From: Bacillota bacterium
GTDB lineage: Bacteria; Bacillota; Sulfobacillia; JAJZYS01; JAJYTV01
DNA length: 6,381 nucleotides
Reading direction: 5' to 3'
Assembly: GCA_021810725.1 (NCBI GenBank)
Contig: JAJZIE010000145.1
Coordinates: 1 to 6,381 of the forward strand
Shown piece by piece: positions 1 to 5,274 of the stretch (position 1 is its first letter; every line of letters starts with the position of its first letter). Both the position numbers and the translations under genes were made by a program. The notes beneath the pieces are model-generated. The model was given only the letters and a program-made list of their open reading frames with translations. It searched no databases and was not told where the DNA came from.

Positions 1-164
1 CGGAGGCCTCGCACTGCGACCTTGTCGGAGAGGAGCCCCGGGATGACCATGGCACACTTCGGCGAAGCGAGGATGGGCGCAGCCTCCGCATCCACTACCG
101 GCCCTACCAGCCGATCGCCCTGCGCATCAGGCCAAAGGAAACCGAAAGCCGCGCACGGATCTAG
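1..164 (+). CDS. C-terminal end of a possible GH38 alpha-mannosidase-like glycoside hydrolase (partial)
   Basis: The reading frame enters from the left edge (first full codon at 3) and runs 53 codons to a TAG at 162-164. Its third positions are mostly G or C, like the real genes here, whereas overlapping frames give low-complexity protein. The peptide contains CDLVGEEPRDD and, about 20 residues later, LRIHYRPYQPIALRIRP. From memory, GH38 alpha-mannosidases end in a beta-sandwich with a similar 'LEEP...(R/K)PFEI.TLRL' pattern, so the resemblance is plausible. No catalytic residues lie in the window, so the enzyme call is an inference from a short tail. Another beta-sandwich-ending protein is possible. 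The gene converges on the tusA-like gene, and its stop codon falls in the loop of the shared hairpin. Confidence 0.45.
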   Translation, partial: EASHCDLVGEEPRDDHGTLRRSEDGRSLRIHYRPYQPIALRIRPKETESRARI

Positions 165-176
165 CCCGTGCGCGGC
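148..176 (-). terminator. Intrinsic terminator of the tusA-like gene
   Basis: Perfect 11-bp arms (148-158 GCCGCGCACGG and 166-176 CCGTGCGCGGC) enclose a 7-nt loop. Read on the minus strand, the hairpin starts 14 nt after the tusA-like stop codon and is followed by TTTCGGTTTCC, a broken U-rich tract. On the plus strand no T-run follows. It should therefore mainly terminate the minus-strand transcript, although the stem could also stall or protect the plus-strand message. Confidence 0.75.
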
Positions 177-190
177 GCCTCCAAGCCACT

Positions 191-424
191 TCAGCGTTTC
201 AGCAACGTGATCTCGTCCCAGCCGCCCTGTTCCACGATGGAAACCAGTTCGTTGCCGGTCTTGTGCGCCCAGAGGGCGAGGTCCGTGCGCGCACCGGGAT
301 CGTCGCTCAGGATGACGAGCACCTGCCCCGCATCGACGTAGCGCATGGCGCGGATGGTTTCCATGAGTGGTCCTGGACAAAGCAGACCTCTGGTGTCCAG
401 GAGTGCCGTCGAGGCTACCGGCAT
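191..424 (-). CDS. TusA/SirA-family sulfur carrier protein
   Basis: A 77-residue protein with the fold pattern of TusA-family sulfur carriers. These small cytoplasmic proteins hold sulfur as a persulfide on one cysteine and pass it on in tRNA thiolation, molybdenum cofactor or sulfur-oxidation pathways. The signature is DTRGLLCPGPLMETI at residues 10-24, with the acceptor Cys16 in the CPxP motif. It is followed by the typical DDPGARTDLALWAHKTGNEL segment at about 41-60. The frame stays open to 499, but the ATG at 422-424 is preferred because GGAGGTGG (430-437, minus strand) lies 5 nt upstream and the extra N-terminal residues resemble nothing. Family assignment is firm. Which pathway it serves is not shown: no tusBCDE, dsr or hdr genes are visible. 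It is divergent from the SEC-C gene. Confidence 0.9.
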   Translation of the reverse strand: MPVASTALLDTRGLLCPGPLMETIRAMRYVDAGQVLVILSDDPGARTDLALWAHKTGNELVSIVEQGGWDEITLLKR

Positions 425-608
425 CGGCTCCACCTCCACGCCGCCCAAAGAACCGGGCCGGCTTCTAATGCCATTGGCGCACCTGGGCGCCACGGTCACA
501 AGGCCCGAACGGACAGCGCCACACGGCCCCCGAAACGGTGCAGACGGCGCATATCCGGGCTGACCGCGGCATATCTAGCGGTGACGAGTGGCGGGAGGAG
601 GTGTCGCC
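425..608. promoter_or_regulatory. Divergent intergenic region between tusA-like and SEC-C genes
   Basis: These 184 bp must hold the start signals for both flanking genes. SD sequences are clear on each side (430-437 minus, 594-603 plus). I found no convincing -35/-10 pair in either direction. An imperfect direct repeat (GCATATC at 549-555 and 569-575, each followed by TGAC) is the only other distinct structure. Confidence 0.5.
549..585 (+). repeat. Imperfect tandem repeat, GCATATC-N5/6-TGAC twice
   Basis: GCATATC occurs at 549-555 and 569-575, a period of 20 bp, close to two helical turns. TGAC follows at 561-564 and 582-585. The pair lies just upstream of the SEC-C SD. The spacing would suit a dimeric regulator on one face of the helix, but this is an inference from the repeat alone. 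Confidence 0.4.
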
Positions 609-737
609 ATGAACGAGGAAACGCGTGCCACGCCGGAGCCGCACGAGCCCTGCCCCTGCGGTTCCGGGCTGAGTTACGGCGAGTGCTGCGGCAGGCAGGA
701 GGCCACGGAGAACGTCCCGGAGGGCGGCTCCGAGTAG
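609..737 (+). CDS. SEC-C motif zinc-binding microprotein (42 aa)
   Basis: An ATG preceded by the very strong SD GGAGGAGGTG (594-603, 5 nt gap) opens a 42-codon frame ending at TAG 735-737. The product is essentially one SEC-C knuckle: PCPCGSGLSYGECCG at residues 14-28, with Cys15, Cys17, Cys26 and Cys27 in the family pattern CxCx8CC. In SecA, where the motif was named, this knuckle binds zinc and contacts SecB and the ribosome. Here it stands alone with short acidic flanks (NEETRATPEPHE before it, EATENVPEGGSE after). It has no membrane segment or signal peptide, so it is probably cytoplasmic. Its partner and role are unknown. Its stop lies 9 bp before the -35 of the promoter for the downstream RRM gene, so it may be transcribed separately or read through into that gene. 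Confidence 0.85.
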   Translation: MNEETRATPEPHEPCPCGSGLSYGECCGRQEATENVPEGGSE

Positions 738-746
738 GGCGCGACC

Positions 747-775
747 TTGCAAACGCGCGTCCGCGGCGCTATATT
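747..775 (+). promoter_or_regulatory. Sigma70-type promoter for the RRM gene
   Basis: TTGCAA (747-752) and TATATT (770-775) are separated by exactly 17 bp. Both boxes fit the sigma70 consensus well and stand out in this G+C-rich sequence. Transcription would start near 782, giving the RRM gene a leader of about 100 nt. Confidence 0.65.
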
Positions 776-884
776 GGTGGTGTCGCTTTGGGCAGCTTGT
801 CTGGGTCCAGTGGCTCGAGTTTTGGCCAATGTCTCCTGGCACTTCCAAGCGAACGAAAAGAATGAAGGGAGTGCAGAATAAGAC

Positions 885-1160
885 TTGGTCAAGACTCTCT
901 ATTTCGGCAACCTGCCGTGGTCTGTCACCAGCGAGGACCTGACCCGGGCGGTTTCGCAGTACGCCGAGGTCATCGCGGCGCGCATCGCGACCGACCGTGA
1001 GACGGGCCGCTCGCGCGGCTTCGGGTTCGTCGAGGTTCCGGCCGACAAGGCCCAGGAAGTTATCGACGCCCTGAACGGCGCGGACTGGGAAGGCCGCGAG
1101 CTGACGGTCAACGAGGCGAAGCCCCGTGAGAACCGGGCCCCGTCTCCCCGCCGTTACTAA
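885..1160 (+). CDS. Single-RRM RNA-binding protein
   Basis: A 91-residue protein made of one RNA recognition motif plus a short basic tail. RNP2 is LYFGNL at residues 5-10 and RNP1 is RGFGFVEV at 44-51. The beta-alpha-beta order is intact and ends in LTVNEAKPRENR, a normal beta4 and exit. Bacterial single-RRM proteins bind single-stranded RNA and are often linked to cold or general stress, but their targets are poorly defined. An in-frame TAA lies two codons upstream (879-881), so the TTG at 885 is the first usable start. The likely SD (AAGGGAG, 865-871) is about 13 nt from it, which is long. The gene has its own promoter and a strong terminator, so it is probably a monocistronic unit, with possible read-in from the SEC-C gene. 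Domain assignment is firm; the physiological role is not known. Confidence 0.93.
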   Translation: MVKTLYFGNLPWSVTSEDLTRAVSQYAEVIAARIATDRETGRSRGFGFVEVPADKAQEVIDALNGADWEGRELTVNEAKPRENRAPSPRRY

Positions 1161-1172
1161 ACCGTAAATCGA

Positions 1173-1204
1173 CTGACGGGCTCGGCTACGGCCGGGCCCG
1201 TCAG
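1173..1204 (+). terminator. Intrinsic terminator of the RRM gene
   Basis: Arms CTGACGGGC (1173-1181) and GCCCGTCAG (1196-1204) pair perfectly. They are extended by a T-G wobble and CGGC/GCCG to a 14-bp stem capped by TACG. The closing C(TACG)G is a UNCG-type tetraloop, an exceptionally stable cap. A short T-run (TTTT at 1207-1210) follows. The stem starts 12 nt after the RRM stop codon. Confidence 0.85.
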
Positions 1205-1261
1205 ATGTTTTGCTGCCTTGGGATCTGCGTAGCGCCCAGGGGGTGCGGGCAGACTGGTGCC

Positions 1262-2002
1262 ATGCGAACTCATCTTCTTGGCATGTTGACATGCCTCACG
1301 CTCGTCGTCGGCGGTGGCCCGGTCCAGGCCGCCCGGCACAAGGGCCCTCTGCAGGGACAGGTGATCGTCGTCGACGCCGGTCACGGGGGACGCGACAACG
1401 GGGCCAGTGCCGCCGGCCTGGACGAGAAGGACCTCGTTCTCCGTATCAGCCGCGAGACAGCGGCAGCCTTGCGCAGTGCGGGAGCCAGGGTGGTCGAGAG
1501 CAGGCAGGCCGACGACAACCTGGTCCCACGCGGTGTCAAGACGTGCAATCTGCAGCGCAAGAATCTCGAGGCCAGGGTGGAACTCGCCACCCGCCATGAC
1601 GCGGGTATCTTCCTCAGCATCCACGCCAACAAGTATGGCGATCCCTCGGTGCACGGCGCCCAGGTCTTCATCGGCGAGAACCCGGACGCCGAGCGGCAGC
1701 TGCTCGGTTCGTGCCTTTACTCCGAGATGAGCGCCCTGAGCGGTAGCCGCCGCCAGCTCGACATGACGCGGGACCTCTACCTGATGCGCCACCTGAAGAT
1801 CCCGGCGGCGCTGATCGAGGTGGGCTTCATCTCGAACCCCGCGGAGCGTGCCCGGATGCTGCAGCCGGGATACCAAAAGCAGATCGCCGACGCGATCACC
1901 CGCGGCGTCACATGCTTTGTGCGCGGTCGGTCAGCGCTGAAATTGGCCCCTTCGCCTCACGCGGCGCAGGCGCAGCCGGCGCCGAGCGTTCCGGCGTCCT
2001 GA
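1262..2002 (+). CDS. Exported N-acetylmuramoyl-L-alanine amidase (Amidase_3)
   Basis: A 246-residue zinc amidase that cleaves the bond between N-acetylmuramic acid and L-alanine in peptidoglycan. A Sec signal peptide is visible at residues 1-23 (MRTHLLG, hydrophobic core, likely cleavage after PVQA). The mature enzyme is a single Amidase_3 domain. Zinc ligands are His41 (VVDAGHGGRDNGA), Glu55 (LDEKDL) and His121 (FLSIHANK); the catalytic Glu186 is in ALIEVGFISNP. There is no AMIN or LysM targeting domain, so the layout is CwlD-like rather than AmiC-like. The C-terminus (about 220-246) is an Ala/Pro-rich tail. An earlier in-frame ATG at 1205 abuts the RRM terminator, lacks an SD and would put a Cys-rich stretch before the signal peptide, so 1262 is preferred. 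The nearest SD-like sequence (AGGGGGTG, 1238-1245) is 16 nt away. It probably acts in the periplasm in cell separation or wall turnover. Confidence 0.93.
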   Translation: MRTHLLGMLTCLTLVVGGGPVQAARHKGPLQGQVIVVDAGHGGRDNGASAAGLDEKDLVLRISRETAAALRSAGARVVESRQADDNLVPRGVKTCNLQRKNLEARVELATRHDAGIFLSIHANKYGDPSVHGAQVFIGENPDAERQLLGSCLYSEMSALSGSRRQLDMTRDLYLMRHLKIPAALIEVGFISNPAERARMLQPGYQKQIADAITRGVTCFVRGRSALKLAPSPHAAQAQPAPSVPAS

Positions 2003-2048
2003 TGCGGCAGGGCTCTATCCTTCGGCGACCGTCCGCCGGATGACCGGG

Positions 2049-2063
2049 CCCCTGCCCCAGGGG
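2049..2063. other. Small hairpin in the convergent intergenic region
   Basis: CCCCTG (2049-2054) and CAGGGG (2058-2063) form a 6-bp stem with a CCC loop. It lies between the convergent amidase and CofE-like genes (intergenic 2003-2103). No T-run follows on either strand, so it is not a typical intrinsic terminator. I see no better terminator in this gap. Confidence 0.3.
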
Positions 2064-2103
2064 ATTGCCCCGCCGAGCCAAAGGTGCCGGTTCGCGTCGC
2101 CCC

Positions 2104-2808
2104 TCAGTCCGCCGCGAGCCTGAGCACTCCCATGGGTGTGCGCTGGGCGCCCTGGCCCATCGGATTGTCCCGCAAGGCTTCCCTGACGAACTCCCTGTCC
2201 ACGCCGTCGCTCGCCCCAAGCACTTCTGAGCCGAGGTCGTTGCAGTCCACGATCGCCACGCCGACACCGAGCAGGCGTCCGAGTTCCTCAGCGACCCGGT
2301 CCGGCTTTTCGGGTGCAAGGATGACGTAGTAGCCGAACGGCTTTACGGTGTAGCGGTTCGGGCCGTCGATCGCCGCCACCCGGCGACCCGCGATGCGGTA
2401 GAAGTCGCCGCTGCGGCCGAAGGTGCGGGTGAGACCGCCGACCAGGGCCGCCAGCACGATGCGCGGCGCGCCCACCTCGCGCATCGCCATCTCCATCACG
2501 ACTGGTTGGCCGATGCCCCGCCCGTGGATCGTGGTGTGGACGAAACGGGAGATCAGTCGCGCCAAGGTCCGGGGCCTGACCTGCCACATGCTGACGGCCC
2601 GCCCCTGTGTGATGGAGACCACCTTCTCGGAGATGAAGGCGATGTCGCCCTGCCGGACGCCCGGCAGCAGATTCTCCTTCACCAGGGAACGCAGATCCCC
2701 GCCAGGGCGTACCAGCGGAACCTGCACAAGCAGCCGCTCCACAGTCCCCTGGGCCAACTCCCGCGTGCCGCGGCGAATCCAAGGAAACTCAACGCCGGCG
2801 TCCGTCAA
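2104..2808 (-). CDS. Divergent coenzyme F420-0:L-glutamate ligase-fold (CofE-like) protein
   Basis: A 234-residue protein of the F420_ligase (CofE) family. CofE adds gamma-linked glutamates to coenzyme F420-0 using GTP. The visible signature is QGDIAFISEKVVSITQGRAV at 53-72, matching the family's 'GD.....K.VS...GR.V' segment. The second half (DCNDLGSEVLGASDGVD at 188-204 and DNPMGQGAQRTPMGVLR at 214-230) resembles a subgroup, found in bacteria not known to make F420, that ends in 'DNP.GQ...TP.G..R'. I recognise that subgroup from memory only. The start is the TTG at 2806-2808, with AGGAGG (2816-2821, minus strand) 7 nt before it. An earlier TTG at 2824-2826 lies upstream of this SD. It is 66 bp downstream of the glycosyltransferase on the same strand, probably co-transcribed. 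Fold confidence is high; substrate is unknown, and F420 should not be assumed. Confidence 0.8.
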   Translation of the reverse strand: MTDAGVEFPWIRRGTRELAQGTVERLLVQVPLVRPGGDLRSLVKENLLPGVRQGDIAFISEKVVSITQGRAVSMWQVRPRTLARLISRFVHTTIHGRGIGQPVVMEMAMREVGAPRIVLAALVGGLTRTFGRSGDFYRIAGRRVAAIDGPNRYTVKPFGYYVILAPEKPDRVAEELGRLLGVGVAIVDCNDLGSEVLGASDGVDREFVREALRDNPMGQGAQRTPMGVLRLAAD

Positions 2809-2874
2809 CTCGCCACCTCCTCGCAACCGCTACCCTATGGCGGTGCGAGGCGGGTGGTTACCTTGCGACGACCC

Positions 2875-3768
2875 TCAGCGTCCGAACGGCCTTCGGCTGC
2901 GGCGCCAGAGATACGGCAGGAACTCCCGCAAGGCGACATCGGCGACGATGGCGCCCGAAGCCGCCTTGCGGGCATGCCGCAGTGCCGCTTGCATATCCTG
3001 CTTGCGACCCTGACGCCAGAAGGCATAGGCGAAACGCACGTCGTGCCAGGCCAGCAACCGGCGATATTCCCCTGGCTGGATGGGACCATCGGGCGGGCCC
3101 ATCTCCTGAAGCATGCGGTGCATGGCGTCGTAGACGCGCCGCGAGTTCTTGCTGTAGCTGGTACCCTCGTCGCGGTAGACCACCAAGGGCCACGCCAGGT
3201 GGAGGTCGTCGGTGAGGCGTGAGACCCGCATCCAGAAATCCCAGTCCTCCGTGCCGTCGATGGCCGAACGGAACCCCCCGACCGCCTGCCAGAGGTCCTT
3301 GCGTACCAGCACCGTCGAGGTCTGGAAGCGGTTGAGTCGCACGATGTCGGCAAAGGCGATGTGGCGTTGGGGCAGTTCGTCGAGCGGTGGTGGCGGCGGC
3401 GCCGCGCTCTTGTGCCGCATCCAGTCGCTCGAGCACATGCCGATCTGGTGCTGCCGCTCGAGGGCGGCGAGTTGGAGTTCCAGCTTGTGCGGCAACCAGA
3501 GGTCGTCCGCGTCGAGAAAGGCGAGCCACTCACCTTTCGCGGCTTCGGCCGCGGTGTTGCGGGCGGCGCTGGGGCCCGCATTCGCCTGGCGGATGACCTT
3601 CACGCCCGGCAGTTCCCGCTCCACCAGTTCGGCGGTGCCGTCCTGCGAGCCATCGTCGACGACGACGATCTCATCAACTGGACGCGTCTGCTCCATGGCG
3701 CTGCGGAGCGCCACCAGGATCGTATCCTTGGCATGATAGGCAGGAACGATCACGCTGACCCGCTGCAT
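2875..3768 (-). CDS. Family 2 glycosyltransferase
   Basis: A 297-residue GT-A fold enzyme that transfers a sugar from a nucleotide-sugar donor; the cytoplasmic catalytic domain is complete. In order: VSVIVPAYHAKDTI at 4-17, VVVDDGS at 35-41 (nucleotide binding), NAGPSAARN at 63-71, LDADD at 85-89 (DxD-type metal site) and TEDWDFWMR at 173-181 with Asp175 as the likely catalytic base. A Pro run (124-128) marks a surface loop. The C-terminal 100 residues are helical and basic (ending RRSRRPFGR), with no clear transmembrane helix, so membrane association would be peripheral. The start ATG (3766-3768) has AGGAGG (3779-3784, minus strand) 10 nt upstream. It is the first gene of a probable two-gene unit with the CofE-like gene and is divergent from the antiporter. 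Acceptor and sugar cannot be read from the sequence; no polysaccharide cluster is visible. Confidence 0.92.
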   Translation of the reverse strand: MQRVSVIVPAYHAKDTILVALRSAMEQTRPVDEIVVVDDGSQDGTAELVERELPGVKVIRQANAGPSAARNTAAEAAKGEWLAFLDADDLWLPHKLELQLAALERQHQIGMCSSDWMRHKSAAPPPPPLDELPQRHIAFADIVRLNRFQTSTVLVRKDLWQAVGGFRSAIDGTEDWDFWMRVSRLTDDLHLAWPLVVYRDEGTSYSKNSRRVYDAMHRMLQEMGPPDGPIQPGEYRRLLAWHDVRFAYAFWRQGRKQDMQAALRHARKAASGAIVADVALREFLPYLWRRSRRPFGR

Positions 3769-3873
3769 TCGGCGGAATCCTCCTCACATGAGCCAGTCTC
3801 GCCTGCGGCAGGAGGCCGTCATGCGGTCCCAGAAGGAATTCTGAGCTAGGCCCGCAAGGAAGGACATCGGTAT
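3769..3873. promoter_or_regulatory. Divergent intergenic region between glycosyltransferase and antiporter
   Basis: These 105 bp separate divergent starts. Two dyads are visible: CCTGCGGCAGG (3802-3812) and CAGAA-GGAA-TTCTG (3830-3843). SDs are AGGAGG for the minus-strand gene (3779-3784) and AAGGAAGGA for the plus-strand gene (3856-3864). I could not identify a convincing -35/-10 pair. The dyads could be regulator sites but are short. Confidence 0.4.
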
Positions 3874-5070
3874 ATGCCCGCATCCCAATCCCTGCAGCTT
3901 ATTCTCGGGCTTGGCGCCATGCTGCTCGCTGGCGCCGGGTTGGCCATATTGGCCGAACGCTGGCACGTTCCCGACATCGTTCTCTTCCTCCTGCTCGGCA
4001 TCGCGCTGGGCCCGTCCCTGCTGGACGTCGTGCGTCCGGCGGCCATGCCCTCGCTCGCCGAGGGAGCGGTCATGCTGGGCGCCGCCTACCTTCTGTTCGA
4101 GGGCGGCCGCAGCCTCGACGCCAAGGAGCTGCGGGCCGGTTGGCGCGGTACGGTGATCCTGGCCACCCTGGGGGTGCTCGTGACTACGGTGGTGGTGGCT
4201 GGCATGGCGCATCTGGCGCTGGGCCTCAATCTTAGCCAGTCGCTCCTGATCGGTGCCGTGCTGGCGCCGACCGACCCGGCGGCGATCGTGCCGATCCTGG
4301 CCGCGCTGCCGGTCGCGCAGCGCCTGAAAGCCCTGCTCGTCTCGGAGTCGGCCGCCAACGACGCGACAGGCGCGGCTCTGGCGGTCGTCCTGGCGGGTGG
4401 CCTGAGCATCGGCTCCGGACTGCTCACCCTGGCCTGGAACCTGGCCCTCGGGCTGGCCGTCGGCGGGATCATCGGCCTCCTCCTGCACGAACTCGAAGGC
4501 AGGCTCAGGGCGCCTCATCAGAGCCTGCGCACGCTGCTCGCCCTGGCCGCGCTGATCACGGCGTACACCGCAGCCACGCTGATCTCCGCCTCCGGGTTCC
4601 TGGCCGCGTTCATCGCCGGGCTGATCGCTGGACGCAGCCACCGCCGCCTGCGCAGGCAGGATCCTGTCGCGGCAAGCTTCTACGAGTACTCGGCGGGTAT
4701 CTTCGGGCGCCTCGTCCGCCTCACCGTCTTCTCGCTGCTGGGCGCGAGCCTCGTGCCCAGCGTGCTTTGGCGGCTCGCACTGCCAGCCCTGCTCGTCACG
4801 TTGACCCTGGTGGTGGTGGCTCGGCCGCTGACCGTCATGCTGTTGCCGCTCGATCGACGGGGCCGATACCGCTGGTCGGAACTGGCGTTCGCGGCCTGGG
4901 TGCGGGAAACCGGAGTGGTCCCGGGAGCCCTCGCCGCCCTGCTGCTCGCCCAGAATGCGCCGCTGGCGCCCGAGGTGGCGGCGTGCGTGTTCGCGGCGGT
5001 CATCGTCACCTTGCTCGTACAGGCGCCGACCACGCAATTCCTGGCGCGTCGCCTCGGGCTCCTGCACTGA
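3874..5070 (+). CDS. CPA1-family Na+(K+)/H+ antiporter (NhaP-type)
   Basis: A 398-residue inner-membrane protein with about 12 hydrophobic segments and almost no soluble domain. It should exchange cytoplasmic Na+ or K+ for external H+, giving pH and salt homeostasis. Family marks are FEGG at 75-78, APTDPAAIVP at 131-140, and ESAANDATGA at 158-167, where Asn162-Asp163 is the CPA1-type 'ND' ion site (CPA2 proteins such as NhaA and KefC carry 'DD'). A later RETGVVPGAL segment near 343-352 matches the conserved arginine helix. The protein stops after the membrane core, with no TrkA-N or TrkA-C regulatory domain as in KefC or NhaP2. The start ATG has AAGGAAGGA about 9 nt upstream. Ion preference cannot be decided from sequence. 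It appears to be a single-gene unit, divergent from the glycosyltransferase. Confidence 0.9.
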   Translation: MPASQSLQLILGLGAMLLAGAGLAILAERWHVPDIVLFLLLGIALGPSLLDVVRPAAMPSLAEGAVMLGAAYLLFEGGRSLDAKELRAGWRGTVILATLGVLVTTVVVAGMAHLALGLNLSQSLLIGAVLAPTDPAAIVPILAALPVAQRLKALLVSESAANDATGAALAVVLAGGLSIGSGLLTLAWNLALGLAVGGIIGLLLHELEGRLRAPHQSLRTLLALAALITAYTAATLISASGFLAAFIAGLIAGRSHRRLRRQDPVAASFYEYSAGIFGRLVRLTVFSLLGASLVPSVLWRLALPALLVTLTLVVVARPLTVMLLPLDRRGRYRWSELAFAAWVRETGVVPGALAALLLAQNAPLAPEVAACVFAAVIVTLLVQAPTTQFLARRLGLLH

Positions 5071-5090
5071 TCCTGCCCGATTCTGAAGGA

Positions 5091-5170
5091 GCCCACAGGC
5101 GTTTCGACTGGGGCCATGCCCGGACTCGTGGGCAATCCAGATGGCCACACCATTGGACCGCGGATTGTCC
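5091..5170. other. Overlapping, mutually exclusive hairpins downstream of the antiporter
   Basis: Hairpin A pairs GCCCAC (5091-5096) with GTGGGC (5128-5133) and encloses GGGC/GCCC (5111-5114 and 5118-5121). Hairpin B pairs GGGCAATCC (5130-5138) with GGATTGTCC (5162-5170; one G-T pair) and encloses ATGG/CCAT (5141-5144 and 5150-5153). They share 5130-5133, so both outer stems cannot form fully together. No T-run follows either, so neither is a standard terminator. They may be 3' UTR structure of the antiporter mRNA. Confidence 0.4.
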
Positions 5171-5192
5171 TGATGGAGCAACCCTCGCGGCC

Positions 5193-5209
5193 AAATGGCC
5201 ATTTATGAT
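5193..5209 (+). promoter_or_regulatory. Possible -10 box overlapped by a 12-bp palindrome
   Basis: AAATGGCCATTT (5193-5204) is a perfect palindrome, and TATGAT (5204-5209), a good -10 hexamer, begins at its last base. No recognisable -35 lies 15-19 bp upstream, which would fit an activated promoter or a chance match. The position is 66-71 bp before the diiron gene's start. A dimeric regulator bound here would cover the promoter. Confidence 0.4.
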
Positions 5210-5244
5210 ACCCTAATGCTAGGAATCTCCGCATCTGCGGTCGT

Positions 5245-5262
5245 GTCCGGCGACTTCCGGAC
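5245..5262 (+). other. Hairpin abutting the SD of the diiron-protein gene
   Basis: GTCCGG (5245-5250) and CCGGAC (5257-5262) pair perfectly across a CGACTT loop. The SD GAGGTGG (5263-5269) begins at the next base. A second small dyad, CCGCA-TC-TGCGG, lies at 5229-5240. The stem could tune ribosome access, but this is inference. Confidence 0.4.
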
Positions 5263-5274
5263 GAGGTGGAATTC

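Noticed and set aside
22..210. A 62-codon plus-strand open frame at the left edge
   Set aside because: The neighbouring frame (stop at 162-164) has better codon use and a recognisable beta-strand pattern. This one is Ser/Pro/Ala-rich and crosses the terminator hairpin.
425..499. N-terminal extension of the tusA-like gene from an ATG at 497-499
   Set aside because: The internal ATG at 422-424 has a strong SD at ideal spacing, and the extension would encode that SD and resembles no TusA-family N-terminus.
263..865. A 200-codon plus-strand open frame covering tusA-like and SEC-C regions
   Set aside because: It is Arg/Gly/Ala-rich and without motifs, overlaps two genes with clear family signatures, and has no good SD.
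1205..1261. Upstream in-frame ATG for the amidase
   Set aside because: It directly abuts the RRM terminator stem, has no SD, and adds a Cys-rich stretch ahead of a normal signal peptide.
465..1292. A 275-codon minus-strand open frame across the SEC-C and RRM genes
   Set aside because: It crosses two well-supported plus-strand genes, a promoter and a terminator, and its product has no recognisable motif.
3784..5202. A 472-codon minus-strand open frame antisense to the antiporter
   Set aside because: The product is a low-complexity Gln/Arg/Glu/Gly/His-rich chain, typical of the antisense frame of a G+C-rich gene. The plus strand encodes an intact CPA1 antiporter with all motifs.
5071..5274. 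A small protein or ncRNA gene in the antiporter-diiron gap
   Set aside because: No short frame with an SD and recognisable product was found, and there is no promoter-plus-terminator pair bounding an RNA. Only dyad structures are supported.
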